Shown here: positions 48,232-56,618 of the stretch, piece after piece
Numbering within the stretch: the stretch's first letter is position 1
How the letters are laid out: each line of letters opens with the position of its first letter
NCBI GenBank assembly: GCA_019636285.1
Contig: JAHBXV010000001.1
Span: 186,001-250,000 of the forward strand
Length of the DNA: 64,000 bases
Source: Planctomycetaceae bacterium
GTDB lineage: Bacteria; Planctomycetota; Planctomycetia; Planctomycetales; Planctomycetaceae
Direction: 5' to 3'
Notes under the pieces: generated by a model
Told to the model about the DNA's origin: nothing
The model's database searches: none
What the model saw: the letters and a program-made list of their open reading frames with translations, nothing else
Translations under genes and position numbers: made by a program

Positions 48232-49806
48232 ATGGCAATCGGCGATTTGGTCGTCAATCTGGTCGCGAGAACGAAGCAGTTCACCAACCCATTGGCTGCC
48301 GCGAGCAACAATCTGGCACGGTTCGCCGCGCGAGCCACCGCGTTGACCGGGGTCATCGGTGGGGCCTTGTCGGCGAAAGCAGCGGTCCAGGCTGCCGGGG
48401 TTCAGTTGCAGGCTGAACGAAAGCTGGCTGCCGTTCTCAACGCGACTGCCGGAGCCGCCGGGTTATCGGCAATGGAAATCGCTCGCTATGCCTCAGAACT
48501 TCAGTCCGTGACGAACTACGGGGACGAAGCCACCATCGCCGCCGCCGGTATTTTGGCCACATTCAAGAACCTCAAGGGAGACACGTTCAAAGAGGTGATT
48601 GCGTCGGCTCAAGACCTGTCCACGGTGATGGATCAGGATTTGAATTCATCGATCGTGCAGATCGGCAAAGCCATGAACGATCCGATTCAGGGGATGTCGA
48701 CCCTGTCTCGCGTAGGCGTCTCCTTCACGCAGCAGCAGCGCGACCAGATTCGGACTCTTCAGGAATCCGGCGACTTGCTGGGTGCCCAAGCCATCATCAT
48801 GGCCGAACTCAAGAGCGAATTTGGTGGGGCCGCGAAGGCGCTGGCCGATCCCTTCACGCAGATGAAAAACACCGTGGGCGATGCGTCCGAGTCGATCGGA
48901 ACGCTGCTCATTCCGACGTTGGAAGTCGCCGCACGCGGGGTCGACAACTTCTTCGTCAATCTCGCAAACGGCCGGGGCGGACTGGCTGAATTGGGGGTCG
49001 AGTTCGCGGCATTCTTCCAGAATATCGGCCTGTTCTTTGAGTACGCGGGAACGTCGGCAGCCGCGAGCTTTTACAAGATGGATGCCGATCTTGAACACAT
49101 TCTGCTTAACGCCATACCGGCGTACCTAACGTGGCTGAAAAACGAATGGTTTAACATCTTCACGGATATCACGAACTTCAAAACGGTCGTGATGATGAAC
49201 GCGGTCAAGAAAATGGCTTCCGCGTGGGACTGGCTGCTCTCTTACATTAAGGGAAATCCCATTAAGTGGGATGATAGCAGTCTCATGGACGGATTCGTCT
49301 CCAGCGTGAAAACGCTCCCGCAGCTTCCTGAGCGGGCGTTGACGGACATGGAGACTGAACTCAACTCGATGGTGTCCGAACTGAAGACGCGACTCGACGC
49401 GTCAATGGCTTCATCGCAGGCCGAACTTGGAAAGCGGTTCAACCCGACCGCGAACATGCCAGCGATTCCGGGCCTGGGCAAGTTGCAGGAAGACCTTTCC
49501 AGCCTGTCGGACATGGCGGAATCGTCGCAAGACTTCGCCGCCCCGTTCGTCGTGCCGGACAGTGAAGAGCGTTCGCCCCGCGAGAACGCCGGACCGAACT
49601 ACGCTGCCGCAATGACGCGAGGTAGCCAGGATGCAATTTCAACGATCAACCGGGGTATGTACGGCAGCGGGCCGGAGTCCCAAAAACAGCACAATTCGAA
49701 GATGGAAAAGCTGACGGCGGAAATGCTCAGCACGCTGAAGGGAATGCAGGGCCAGGGCGTGGACTATGACGACGGCGGGCAGGTCATCGACTTCGGCTAT
49801 GCGTAA
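48232..49806 (+). CDS. Phage tail tape measure-like protein
   Basis: A 524-residue protein with the core pattern of tail-length tape measure proteins: a hydrophobic GVIGGALSAKAAVQAAG near the N-terminus, ILATFKNLKG, IVQIGKAMNDPIQGMSTLSRVGVSF and LGAQAIIMAELKSEFGGAAKAL, then helical stretches, a hydrophobic middle and a low-complexity tail. In siphophages this protein sets tail length. Here it opens the late block upstream of the head genes, the reverse of usual order, with no tail-tube or chaperone genes. At 524 residues it would correspond to a short rod. ATG 48232 has AAGGGG about nine bases upstream. Confidence 0.82.
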   Translation: MAIGDLVVNLVARTKQFTNPLAAASNNLARFAARATALTGVIGGALSAKAAVQAAGVQLQAERKLAAVLNATAGAAGLSAMEIARYASELQSVTNYGDEATIAAAGILATFKNLKGDTFKEVIASAQDLSTVMDQDLNSSIVQIGKAMNDPIQGMSTLSRVGVSFTQQQRDQIRTLQESGDLLGAQAIIMAELKSEFGGAAKALADPFTQMKNTVGDASESIGTLLIPTLEVAARGVDNFFVNLANGRGGLAELGVEFAAFFQNIGLFFEYAGTSAAASFYKMDADLEHILLNAIPAYLTWLKNEWFNIFTDITNFKTVVMMNAVKKMASAWDWLLSYIKGNPIKWDDSSLMDGFVSSVKTLPQLPERALTDMETELNSMVSELKTRLDASMASSQAELGKRFNPTANMPAIPGLGKLQEDLSSLSDMAESSQDFAAPFVVPDSEERSPRENAGPNYAAAMTRGSQDAISTINRGMYGSGPESQKQHNSKMEKLTAEMLSTLKGMQGQGVDYDDGGQVIDFGYA

Positions 49807-49849
49807 GCGTACACCGGCAATTCCGTAACATCATTTGGAAGGCGACCCA

Positions 49850-50452
49850 ATGGATTTGGAAAAGCGTGTTATCTCCCGTCCGCTGGAACTGCGGAAGAAA
49901 GACGGCAAGACCTTCTTGGAAGGCTATTCCGCCGTTTTTTACAACGCTGCCCGGTCGGATGAGACTCAATTCGAGCTATGGGGCGGGACGTTCGAGCGGA
50001 TCATGCCGGGGGCTTTCGATGAGGCGTTGAAGCGGCCGGACGATGTCCGTTGCCTATTCAATCACGATGCCAGCAGCATCCTGGGCCGCTCCACTTCGGG
50101 AACGCTGACGCTGACCGTCGACGCCATCGGCCTGCGGTTCAGTTGCGAACTTTCTGACGACGAAGACGGACGCAGCATCGCCAGCAAGGTGGGCCGCGGC
50201 GACGTCTCGGGCTGTTCGTTCGGCTTCATCGCCGACAAGGTCGTTTGGCGCGAGGAAGGGGAACTGACCTATCGCGAGATTGAATCGGTTCGCCTGTACG
50301 ACGTCGGGCCGGTGACCTACCCGGCCTACAAGGGAACCGACGTCAGCTTGGCAAAGCGATCCCTCGGAGAACACCGGGCGGAACGTCGTCTGCCGAAGAC
50401 GCTGGCACAAGCGGAACTTCACGTCCGGTTGCAGCGAGCGTTGACGGCTTAG
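49850..50452 (+). CDS. HK97-family prohead protease
   Basis: A 200-residue serine protease that trims capsid protein N-termini during head maturation. Features are FEGYSAVFYN-like opening (LEGYSAVFYNAA), FERIMPGAFDEAL, catalytic His72 in CLFNHDASSILGR, and the catalytic serine in DVSGCSFGF (Ser123), then VGPVTYPAYKGT. ATG 49850 follows GGAAGG; a TTG 15 bases earlier is in frame. Its natural substrate, the capsid protein, is encoded two genes downstream. Confidence 0.92.
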   Translation: MDLEKRVISRPLELRKKDGKTFLEGYSAVFYNAARSDETQFELWGGTFERIMPGAFDEALKRPDDVRCLFNHDASSILGRSTSGTLTLTVDAIGLRFSCELSDDEDGRSIASKVGRGDVSGCSFGFIADKVVWREEGELTYREIESVRLYDVGPVTYPAYKGTDVSLAKRSLGEHRAERRLPKTLAQAELHVRLQRALTA

Positions 50453-50516
50453 GGAGAGAACGGCCGGTGAAGGTCATCGGCTATGGGTGGATGGTCGGCA
50501 CGGAAGGGGAGCTGCG

Positions 50517-50726
50517 ATGGCGACAAAAGAAGAGATACAGGAAATGGCTCGGCGGGCTGCGGAAGTTCGCTTGCGACTGAAGGAACTGGAGCATCGGCGG
50601 GCCTTGGAGCATCGGGAGTTCAGACCGGAAGAGCGCGAGGAAGTGGATCAACTGTTGGCCGAAGGGTGTTCACTTCGCAAACAGCGGCTGGCTGCCTTTC
50701 TGTTGGAGACGCAGGACGGTCAATAG
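50517..50726 (+). CDS. Small delta-domain-like (scaffold-like) protein
   Basis: A 69-residue, almost entirely helical charged protein (MATKEEIQEMARRAAEVRLRL, then RALEHREFRPEEREEVDQLLAE). It resembles the first ~50 residues of the major capsid protein encoded 60 bases downstream (there RVMENRDFTEPESQRAIQLVEE). It therefore looks like a stand-alone copy of the HK97 delta (scaffolding) domain. AAGGGGAG precedes the ATG. A scaffold or capsid-assembly modifier is the simplest reading, by inference. Confidence 0.65.
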   Translation: MATKEEIQEMARRAAEVRLRLKELEHRRALEHREFRPEEREEVDQLLAEGCSLRKQRLAAFLLETQDGQ

Positions 50727-50785
50727 GGGGCCACTTCAACAATTAGTAAGGGCCACGGGGCGACTCAATCAGGAAGGGAATCAAC

Positions 50786-52096
50786 ATGCCGCAAACCACG
50801 GCGGAACGACTGGCAGAGATCAAAACGGAACTGCGGCTGATGGAAGAGCGCCGCGTGATGGAAAACAGGGATTTCACGGAGCCGGAGAGCCAGCGGGCGA
50901 TCCAACTTGTCGAAGAACGGGAGCAATTGAGCATGACGCGAACCACCCCGCTGACTCCAGCGGAATTACGACACGCCCGCATCCAGGAATCCTTGCGGGA
51001 CTACGATCCGAACCACGTCCCATCGGACTACCCGGTTGGCGGGTTCGATCCCAAATGGGACAAGCGGTACAGCTTGCTCCGGGCTGTCTCCCGCAAGTTG
51101 GAGAAAGGGTACGTTGACGGCTACGAAGGGGAAGTGTCTGCGGAAATTGCCCGCCGCACGAAAAAGACCCCGAGCGGGTTCCTGATGCCGATGGGGCTGC
51201 CCATGGGTGGGGGAGAACGTCGCGACCTCGACACCACGGCCGGGGCCGGAGCCGTTCACACGAACTTCCTCGGCAGTCGGTTTATCGACGCGCTGCGGAA
51301 CAAGACGCTATTGCTCAGCATGGGGGCGACGTTGCTGACCGATCTGGTCGGCGACGTTCAGATTCCCAAGTTGACAACGACCAGTTCAGCCTATTGGGTC
51401 AACGAAGCCAGCCCCGTCACGGAATCCGCTCCCGCCGTGGGCAGCGTGACAATGGCACCGAAGACGGTCGGCACGTTCGTGGACATTACCCGCAAGCTGA
51501 TTATGCAGTCGTCCTATGACTGCGAAATGATGACCCGCAACGATCTGGTTCGCGTTCTGGGCCTTGAACTGGACCGCGTGGGCATCAATGGTTCGGGATC
51601 GGGAGCGGAGCCGCAAGGCATCCTTCAGAACTCGTCGATTCAGACGGTGGCCATCGGGACCAACGGCGGTGACCCGACGTGGGCGAAGATCGTCGAATTG
51701 GAATCCGTCGTCGCCACGGCCAACGCTGACGTTGGCAGCCTGGGCTACCTCACGTCCGCTTACGGACGGGGCAAGTTGAAGACCGTCACGAAGGGCGACG
51801 CGGGATACCCGATTCACCTTTGGTCGGAAAACAACACGGTCAACGGGTATCGGGCCGGGGCAACCGCTCAGGTTCCCAGCAACCTGACGAAAGGAACCGG
51901 CGAAGATTTGACAGCGGTCATTTTCGGCGACTGGTCGTCCATGGTCTTCGGAACATGGGGAGCGGTCGACATCAACATCGATCCGTACTCGCTCGGCACG
52001 TCCGGCGGGGTGCGAATCGTCGCGCTGCTCGACTGCCAGGTCAAATTCCGGCACGTCGAATCGTTCGCCAAGATCGTCGATATGAACCGGGCCTAG
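50786..52096 (+). CDS. HK97-type major capsid protein
   Basis: A 436-residue HK97 gp5-like capsid protein. An N-terminal charged coiled-coil delta domain (about 1-55) is followed by a linker and the capsid fold: SAYWVNEASPVTESAPAVGSVTM, KTVGTFVDITRKLIMQSS, the diagnostic GINGSGSGAEPQGIL and the C-terminal FGDWSSMVFGTWGAVDI. The delta domain is presumably cut off by the upstream protease. The gene is intact and well conserved at hallmark positions, indicating that a shell can be made. No portal gene, required for packaging through a vertex, is nearby. Confidence 0.93.
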   Translation: MPQTTAERLAEIKTELRLMEERRVMENRDFTEPESQRAIQLVEEREQLSMTRTTPLTPAELRHARIQESLRDYDPNHVPSDYPVGGFDPKWDKRYSLLRAVSRKLEKGYVDGYEGEVSAEIARRTKKTPSGFLMPMGLPMGGGERRDLDTTAGAGAVHTNFLGSRFIDALRNKTLLLSMGATLLTDLVGDVQIPKLTTTSSAYWVNEASPVTESAPAVGSVTMAPKTVGTFVDITRKLIMQSSYDCEMMTRNDLVRVLGLELDRVGINGSGSGAEPQGILQNSSIQTVAIGTNGGDPTWAKIVELESVVATANADVGSLGYLTSAYGRGKLKTVTKGDAGYPIHLWSENNTVNGYRAGATAQVPSNLTKGTGEDLTAVIFGDWSSMVFGTWGAVDINIDPYSLGTSGGVRIVALLDCQVKFRHVESFAKIVDMNRA

Positions 52097-52113
52097 TCAC
52101 GGTTCGTGATGAC

Positions 52114-52153
52114 GGCGGGGGCTTTGGATCGTCTACACCCTTGTCCCCCCGCC
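52114..52153 (+). terminator. Hairpin after the capsid gene
   Basis: GGCGGGGG (52114-52121) pairs perfectly with CCCCCGCC (52146-52153). It lies 18 bases after the capsid stop; no U-run follows, so it may partially terminate or stabilise the capsid mRNA. Confidence 0.4.
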
Positions 52154-52258
52154 ATGCCAGCCCGGTCGGCTGTTGGGTTTGTCAGCGTTTCCCCAGCAGT
52201 CGGCCGGGTTGGTTTTTCTAACCTCACTCACTCCCCATCGGACGAAGGATCGCAACCC

Positions 52259-52684
52259 ATGGCATCGCTCGTGGAACACGGTGGCGACGGACAGCAACTC
52301 GACTTGGGTCGGGACAGTTGGCTGTCAAACGAAGCCCAGCGTTGGTTGGCCGAAGCAATGAACGAACCGAAGATCGGTCGCCAGCGAGTGCTGACGATGA
52401 TCCTGCACAACGGTTTGGGAATCCCGCTGTCGATGATCGCGGAGCTTTTGGGCGAGACGAAGAACGTCATCGCGAAGAACGTCATCAGCGGCAAGAAGCG
52501 GATGAAGAAAGTTCGCTACCCGCAACGCGAAGTCGCAGTCGATGCCGGGGACGAAAACACCCACTCGGGTGGACCGGCGGATGTCTGCCCCTGTTGCGGC
52601 CGGCCGGTCGTGATTCATCAGCAGCACGGCGACGAGCCGCCATTGGGCCGCTTCATCGAACGCCGCACGGCCATCCCGGCGTAG
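52259..52684 (+). CDS. Element HTH / zinc-knuckle protein
   Basis: A 141-residue protein with a helical region holding a probable HTH (LGIPLSMIAELLGETKNVIAKNVISGKKRMKKV) and, near the C-terminus, VCPCCGRPVVIHQQH, a likely zinc site. It is the last late gene of the element. The ATG at 52259 has AAGGA upstream; the frame is open from 52106. The DNA-binding character and position next to capsid make a packaging-recognition or late regulatory role conceivable, but no family supports it. Confidence 0.6.
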   Translation: MASLVEHGGDGQQLDLGRDSWLSNEAQRWLAEAMNEPKIGRQRVLTMILHNGLGIPLSMIAELLGETKNVIAKNVISGKKRMKKVRYPQREVAVDAGDENTHSGGPADVCPCCGRPVVIHQQHGDEPPLGRFIERRTAIPA

Positions 52685-52762
52685 CCCGATTGGTCGCCTC
52701 GGGGAATCGCCGATCTTGCATCGTACGACATAACGTCACGGCGCGGGCGAACGGGCTACCCA

Positions 52763-52950
52763 TCACCGGCCGGGTGGGATGCGAGATTCCGCGAATTCCA
52801 GCACGGCCAGCCGCTCGGCATGCGACAGCCGATCCCATGCGACGACCAGACGACCCAAGAGGGGATCGATAGCCCTTCCCTCGGGGGTTACGGCGGTTTT
52901 TACGGCGGGTTGGTCCGAATCTTCGGTTTTCAAACTGGAATCCACCGACT
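52763..52950 (-). pseudogene. int: Stranded 3' end of the integrase gene
   Basis: Read leftward from the attR core, the frame that carries integrase sequence in the left copy continues into 62 codons and a TGA. The encoded tail contains RAIDPLLGRLVVAWDRLSHA and ERLAVLEFAESR, a protein-like amphipathic helix as found at C-termini of planctomycete integrases. The core sits at the same codon phase in both copies (offset 41 and 188 from the two stops, both 2 mod 3). It has no start of its own and should be silent until excision joins it to the integrase body. Confidence 0.75.
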
Positions 52951-52971
52951 GTTCAAATCCCCTACCCTCCA
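52951..52971. repeat. attR core (21-bp direct repeat)
   Basis: Identical to 39118-39138. On its right the host sequence continues with the original tRNA-Ala downstream region (terminator at 52987-53012). Only the T-arm/acceptor 3' part of a tRNA is present here, so it is not a second tRNA gene. Confidence 0.93.
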
Positions 52972-53433
52972 CTCGATTTTCACTCAAACCCCTTGGTAAC
53001 AAGGGGTTTTTTCGTTTCTGGGGCATCTTTCGGGGGCTTTCGCCCCGATTTTCCGACGGCGCATGCCGGATGCGGTGATCTCCCCGGGGCGTCGTCTCTC
53101 TCGCAGCCGAAATCTTGCCGGCGGACGGTTGTTCGCGACTTGCCATCACGTCATGGCAGGTCGACGCTTTTTCCGCCGCTTGGCCCCGCGAGTCGGAAGA
53201 GGAACGCTCTACTGCTCCCCCTCCGCTGACGCCCCGTTCTGGCATCACTTCCCAGTCAAAACTGGACATCCTGGTACGTTGCGTTCCTGCAACATTCCAC
53301 AACCCACTGAGGAAAAAGACGTTACGCGTGAAGTGTCAGTTTCCTGAAAAAAAACTGAACGCCACTCACTTATTCATGAAATAAGTTTCACCTAATGAAT
53401 CCGTAAATCTGTCGATCGCTCCGTGAGAGGGAA
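52972..53433. other. Chromosomal gap right of attR
   Basis: A 462-base spacer with the two terminator hairpins at its left end and an AT-rich segment (about 53335-53410), probably the promoter of the signalling operon. ORFs crossing it are not protein-like apart from the stranded integrase tail. Confidence 0.4.
52987..53012 (+). terminator. Original tRNA-Ala terminator, displaced by integration
   Basis: AACCCCTTG (52987-52995) with CAAGGGGTT (53000-53008) and TTTTTT. It nearly matches the hairpin next to attL. A second hairpin, TCGGGG/CCCCGA with TTTT, follows at 53030-53052. Confidence 0.8.
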
Positions 53434-53820
53434 ATGACGCGCATCCTCGTCATTGAAGACAACCCCGTGAATCAGGATCTGATTCAGCGGTTTCTCGAAC
53501 TGCATGGTCACGAAGTTCTCGTCGCTAGCGACGGCCTGGAAGGTCTGCACCGCGCCCGCGCCGATCGTGACTTCATCGACGTCGTTCTGATGGATTTGAG
53601 CATTCCGGAAATCGATGGGTGGGAAGTGGCACGACGGCTCAAGGACGATCCCTTGACCGCGTCCCTTCCCCTGATCGCGGTCACGGCGCACGCGATGATT
53701 GGCGATCGCGAAAAGGCGCTGGAGGCGGGCTGCGACGAATACGCGACGAAACCAATCGACTTTCCTTCTCTTTTTTCCAAGATTGAATCCCTGCTGACCA
53801 AGGCCTCCGTCAATGTCTGA
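53434..53820 (+). CDS. Single-domain response regulator (CheY-like)
   Basis: A 128-residue stand-alone receiver domain. Acidic residues Glu8-Asp9 in ILVIEDNPVN, phosphoacceptor Asp54 in VVLMDLSIPEIDGWE, the switch threonine in LIAVTAHAM and lysine in YATKPIDF are all present. It ends overlapping the start of the next gene by eight bases. The downstream histidine kinase of the same operon is a likely phosphodonor. Confidence 0.92.
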   Translation: MTRILVIEDNPVNQDLIQRFLELHGHEVLVASDGLEGLHRARADRDFIDVVLMDLSIPEIDGWEVARRLKDDPLTASLPLIAVTAHAMIGDREKALEAGCDEYATKPIDFPSLFSKIESLLTKASVNV

Positions 53821-55984
53821 TTCGACCTCGCTCGGGTTGTTGCTCGTTGTCGACGACGAAGAGTTCAACCGGGACATGCTGGGCCGGCGCCTCGAGATCG
53901 AGGGCTACTCGGTCATGCTCGCGTCCGGCGGAGCGGAAGCTCTCGGCCTGATCGCCGAGCATCCGTTCGATGCAATTCTGCTCGACGCGATGATGCCCCT
54001 GCAAAGCGGCTACGAAGTTCTCGCGGAAATTCGCAAGACCCGCTCGTCGATCGACCTGCCCGTGTTGATGGTCACGGCGAAGAGCCATAGCGACGACGTC
54101 GTGAACGCGTTCGAGGTTGGCGCCAACGACTACATCACCAAGCCGATCAACTTCCCGGTGGCCATGGCGCGCATCAATTCGCACATCGCCAGCCACAAGC
54201 TTTCGCATAAGCTGAAAGAAAGCGAATTGCGATACTCGCTTTCGGCACAGGGATCGAACGACGGCCTCTGGGACTGGGATCTGATCTCCGATCGCATTCA
54301 CTTCTCCGAGCGATGGAAGCGAATCGTGGGCTGTGAATCGCGCGACATCGGCGATCAGCCGTCCGAATGGCTTGGTCGCATTCACCCGGAAGACCTCCCG
54401 CACGTCCAGAAGGCATTGCTCGATCACCGCCTGGGCCGTACGGAACAGTTCGAAAGCGAACATCGGATCCTGCATTGCGATCAGTCGTACCGCTGGGTTC
54501 TGGCCCGGGGCATGGCCGTGCGCGACGCGGCCGGCAATGCCACCCGAATGGCCGGCTCGCAGACCGACATCACGCGAGGAAAGGCAGCCGATCCGCTGAC
54601 AGGACTGCCAAACCGCGTCCTGTTCATGGATCGTCTGAACGCGACGGTGCAGGCGGCGCGAACCGGCTCGACGGGGCACTATGCCGTTCTCTTTCTCGAT
54701 CTTGACCGCTTCAAGGTCGTGAACGACAGCCTGGGACATCTCGCCGGGGACGAACTTCTCGTCGTGGCCGCGCGGCGCCTCGAAGCCTGCATGCACGACG
54801 CGGAAGTAGCGACCCTGCTGGGCGATCGTTCCACGGTCTCGCGTTTCGGCGGCGATGAGTTCGTCGTGTTGTTAAACGGTCTGGAAGCGCCGGAACATGC
54901 CACGGACGTCGCCGAGCAGATCCTGAGCGGCCTCGCGGAGTCGGTGACGCTTCGCGGCCACGAAATGAGCCTCTCCGCGAGTATTGGAATCGCCATCGGC
55001 CATGCCGGTGAAGACTCGGCCGATGATCTGGTCCGCGACGCCGATACGGCGATGTACCAGGCCAAGTCGATGGGCAAATCGCGCTGGCGCATCTTCGATC
55101 AGTCGATGCGCAAGCAGGCTGTCGAGCGGCTCGCGCTGGAAGGCGATCTCGTGAGAGGGCTCGAGCGGGACGAATTCGAGGTCAAGTATCAGCCCATCGT
55201 CGAGATCCCCGAACAGCGCATCGTCGGCTTTGAATCGCTTCTGCGATGGAATCATCCCGTGCGGGGCCTCGTCTCGCCTCTGGAATTCATCCCGATCGCG
55301 GAAGAAACGGGATTCATCATCGATCTGGGAGAGTGGGTTCTGGAACAATCTTGCCGTCAACTGCGGGATTGGCGCGAGCGCTATCCGGAGCATGACGGTC
55401 TGTTCGTGAGCGTCAATGTGTCAACGCGGCAGTTCGCCGATCCGCAGCTTGTCGACCGTGTCATCACGTGCCTGGAGCGCACGGGCTGCGAAGGCCGCCA
55501 TCTGAAGCTCGAAATTACCGAGAGCGCGATCATGCTCGATCCGGAGACGGCATCGCGGCAACTTGAACAACTTCAGCAACTGGGAATCAAGATCAGCCTG
55601 GATGACTTTGGCACGGGTTACTCCTCCCTCAGCTATCTCCAAAGCTTCAACATCAACACGCTGAAGATCGACCGCTCGTTCATCTCGCGGTTGGGAGATT
55701 CCGAGGAATCGAACGAGATTGTCCGTACGATCGTGAACCTGGCTCACAACCTGGGCATGGAAGTGGTGGCCGAGGGGATTGAAGACCATAAGCAGCATGC
55801 CCAACTGAACGCCATGGCCTGCGAAGCCGGCCAGGGATACCTTTATTCCAAGCCCATCTCACAGACCAGCGTCGAAGTACTGTTGCAAGGTGGACCAGGC
55901 CGGTCGCTGCCGCGCGACGACATCGATCAGGCCATAGCGGCGACAACGCTCGCGCCCGTCGCGTCGCCCGTCGCCATGAAGTGA
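53813..55984 (+). CDS. REC-PAS-GGDEF-EAL cyclic-di-GMP signalling protein
   Basis: A 723-residue protein. Order: receiver domain (about 1-125, VVDDEEFNRD, phosphoacceptor in ILLDAMMPLQSGYE, KPINF), PAS domain with PAC-like end (about 145-262), GGDEF domain with an intact active site RFGGDEFVVLL, and EAL domain with the ESL variant GFESLLRW plus DDFGTGYSSLSYL and LKIDRSFI. It can therefore both make and break c-di-GMP in principle, under receiver control. It overlaps the upstream CheY-like gene and is 16 bases before the thioredoxin-like gene, so the four genes form one operon. Confidence 0.94.
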   Translation: MSDSTSLGLLLVVDDEEFNRDMLGRRLEIEGYSVMLASGGAEALGLIAEHPFDAILLDAMMPLQSGYEVLAEIRKTRSSIDLPVLMVTAKSHSDDVVNAFEVGANDYITKPINFPVAMARINSHIASHKLSHKLKESELRYSLSAQGSNDGLWDWDLISDRIHFSERWKRIVGCESRDIGDQPSEWLGRIHPEDLPHVQKALLDHRLGRTEQFESEHRILHCDQSYRWVLARGMAVRDAAGNATRMAGSQTDITRGKAADPLTGLPNRVLFMDRLNATVQAARTGSTGHYAVLFLDLDRFKVVNDSLGHLAGDELLVVAARRLEACMHDAEVATLLGDRSTVSRFGGDEFVVLLNGLEAPEHATDVAEQILSGLAESVTLRGHEMSLSASIGIAIGHAGEDSADDLVRDADTAMYQAKSMGKSRWRIFDQSMRKQAVERLALEGDLVRGLERDEFEVKYQPIVEIPEQRIVGFESLLRWNHPVRGLVSPLEFIPIAEETGFIIDLGEWVLEQSCRQLRDWRERYPEHDGLFVSVNVSTRQFADPQLVDRVITCLERTGCEGRHLKLEITESAIMLDPETASRQLEQLQQLGIKISLDDFGTGYSSLSYLQSFNINTLKIDRSFISRLGDSEESNEIVRTIVNLAHNLGMEVVAEGIEDHKQHAQLNAMACEAGQGYLYSKPISQTSVEVLLQGGPGRSLPRDDIDQAIAATTLAPVASPVAMK

Positions 55985-56000
55985 GCAGGTCGGCCTCCGA

Positions 56001-56618
56001 GTGAAGATTTTCCGCATGCGGAATTTTCCCAACATGTCGATTGGCTTTGCCGTCTGCATCTGGCTGTTCGCGATGGCGGCCGGAATGGTCGGGCTTGCCG
56101 ACTATTCGACACGGGCCGGAGTGGAAACGACTCCCCCCGCTGTCGCCCCGCCAGCCGCTCGCGGCTCCTCGGGGAAGTATCAGCTTTTGATGTTTGCCCA
56201 TCCCCGCTGCCCCTGCACGGCAGCCAGCCTCGCGGAACTATCGCGCGTGCTTGTTCGCTGTGGAGACCGAGTCGACGCCCAGATCTGGTTTTATCGCCCG
56301 GCGGACCAGTCGGACGAGTGGACTCGCACGGCCTTGTGGCGGACGGCGGCGGCCATTCCCGGCGTGAAGACGGCCGTTGACATTGATGGAGAGCTTGCCG
56401 ATCAGTTCGACGCGCGAACGTCCGGATCGATTGCCCTGTACGACGCGGCGGGAACTTTGCGCTATCACGGAGGAATCACGGCCAGTCGCGGGCACGAAGG
56501 CGACAATCTTGGAAAATCGGCCCTGCTCGGTGAAATCCTAGGAACTCGGTCTCATGTTGGCGGTTGCCCGGTCTTTGGATGCGTTCTTCGTCGCTCAGAC
56601 GATGCGACTGTGGAATAA
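56001..56618 (+). CDS. Membrane-anchored thioredoxin-like protein with CPC motif (RedB-like)
   Basis: A 205-residue protein with an N-terminal membrane anchor (about 13-33) and an extracytoplasmic thioredoxin-like domain: [23 protein letters not shown] contains the redox-like CPC motif; [32 protein letters not shown] follows the thioredoxin pattern. GCPVFGC near the C-terminus adds two cysteines. The family often travels with histidine kinases in planctomycetes (RedB name used from memory). It overlaps the kinase gene, suggesting that it conveys a redox signal to it. Confidence 0.75.
   Translation: MKIFRMRNFPNMSIGFAVCIWLFAMAAGMVGLADYSTRAGVETTPPAVAPPAARGSSGKYQLLMFAHPRCPCTAASLAELSRVLVRCGDRVDAQIWFYRPADQSDEWTRTALWRTAAAIPGVKTAVDIDGELADQFDARTSGSIALYDAAGTLRYHGGITASRGHEGDNLGKSALLGEILGTRSHVGGCPVFGCVLRRSDDATVE

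Noticed and set aside
52951-52971. Second tRNA-Ala at attR
   Set aside because: Only the 3' T-arm/acceptor fragment is present; no D-arm or anticodon arm.
52763-53302. 180-residue minus-strand ORF spanning attR read as an independent gene
   Set aside because: The part right of attR is terminator and spacer DNA; only the portion left of the core looks like protein, best explained as the stranded integrase tail.
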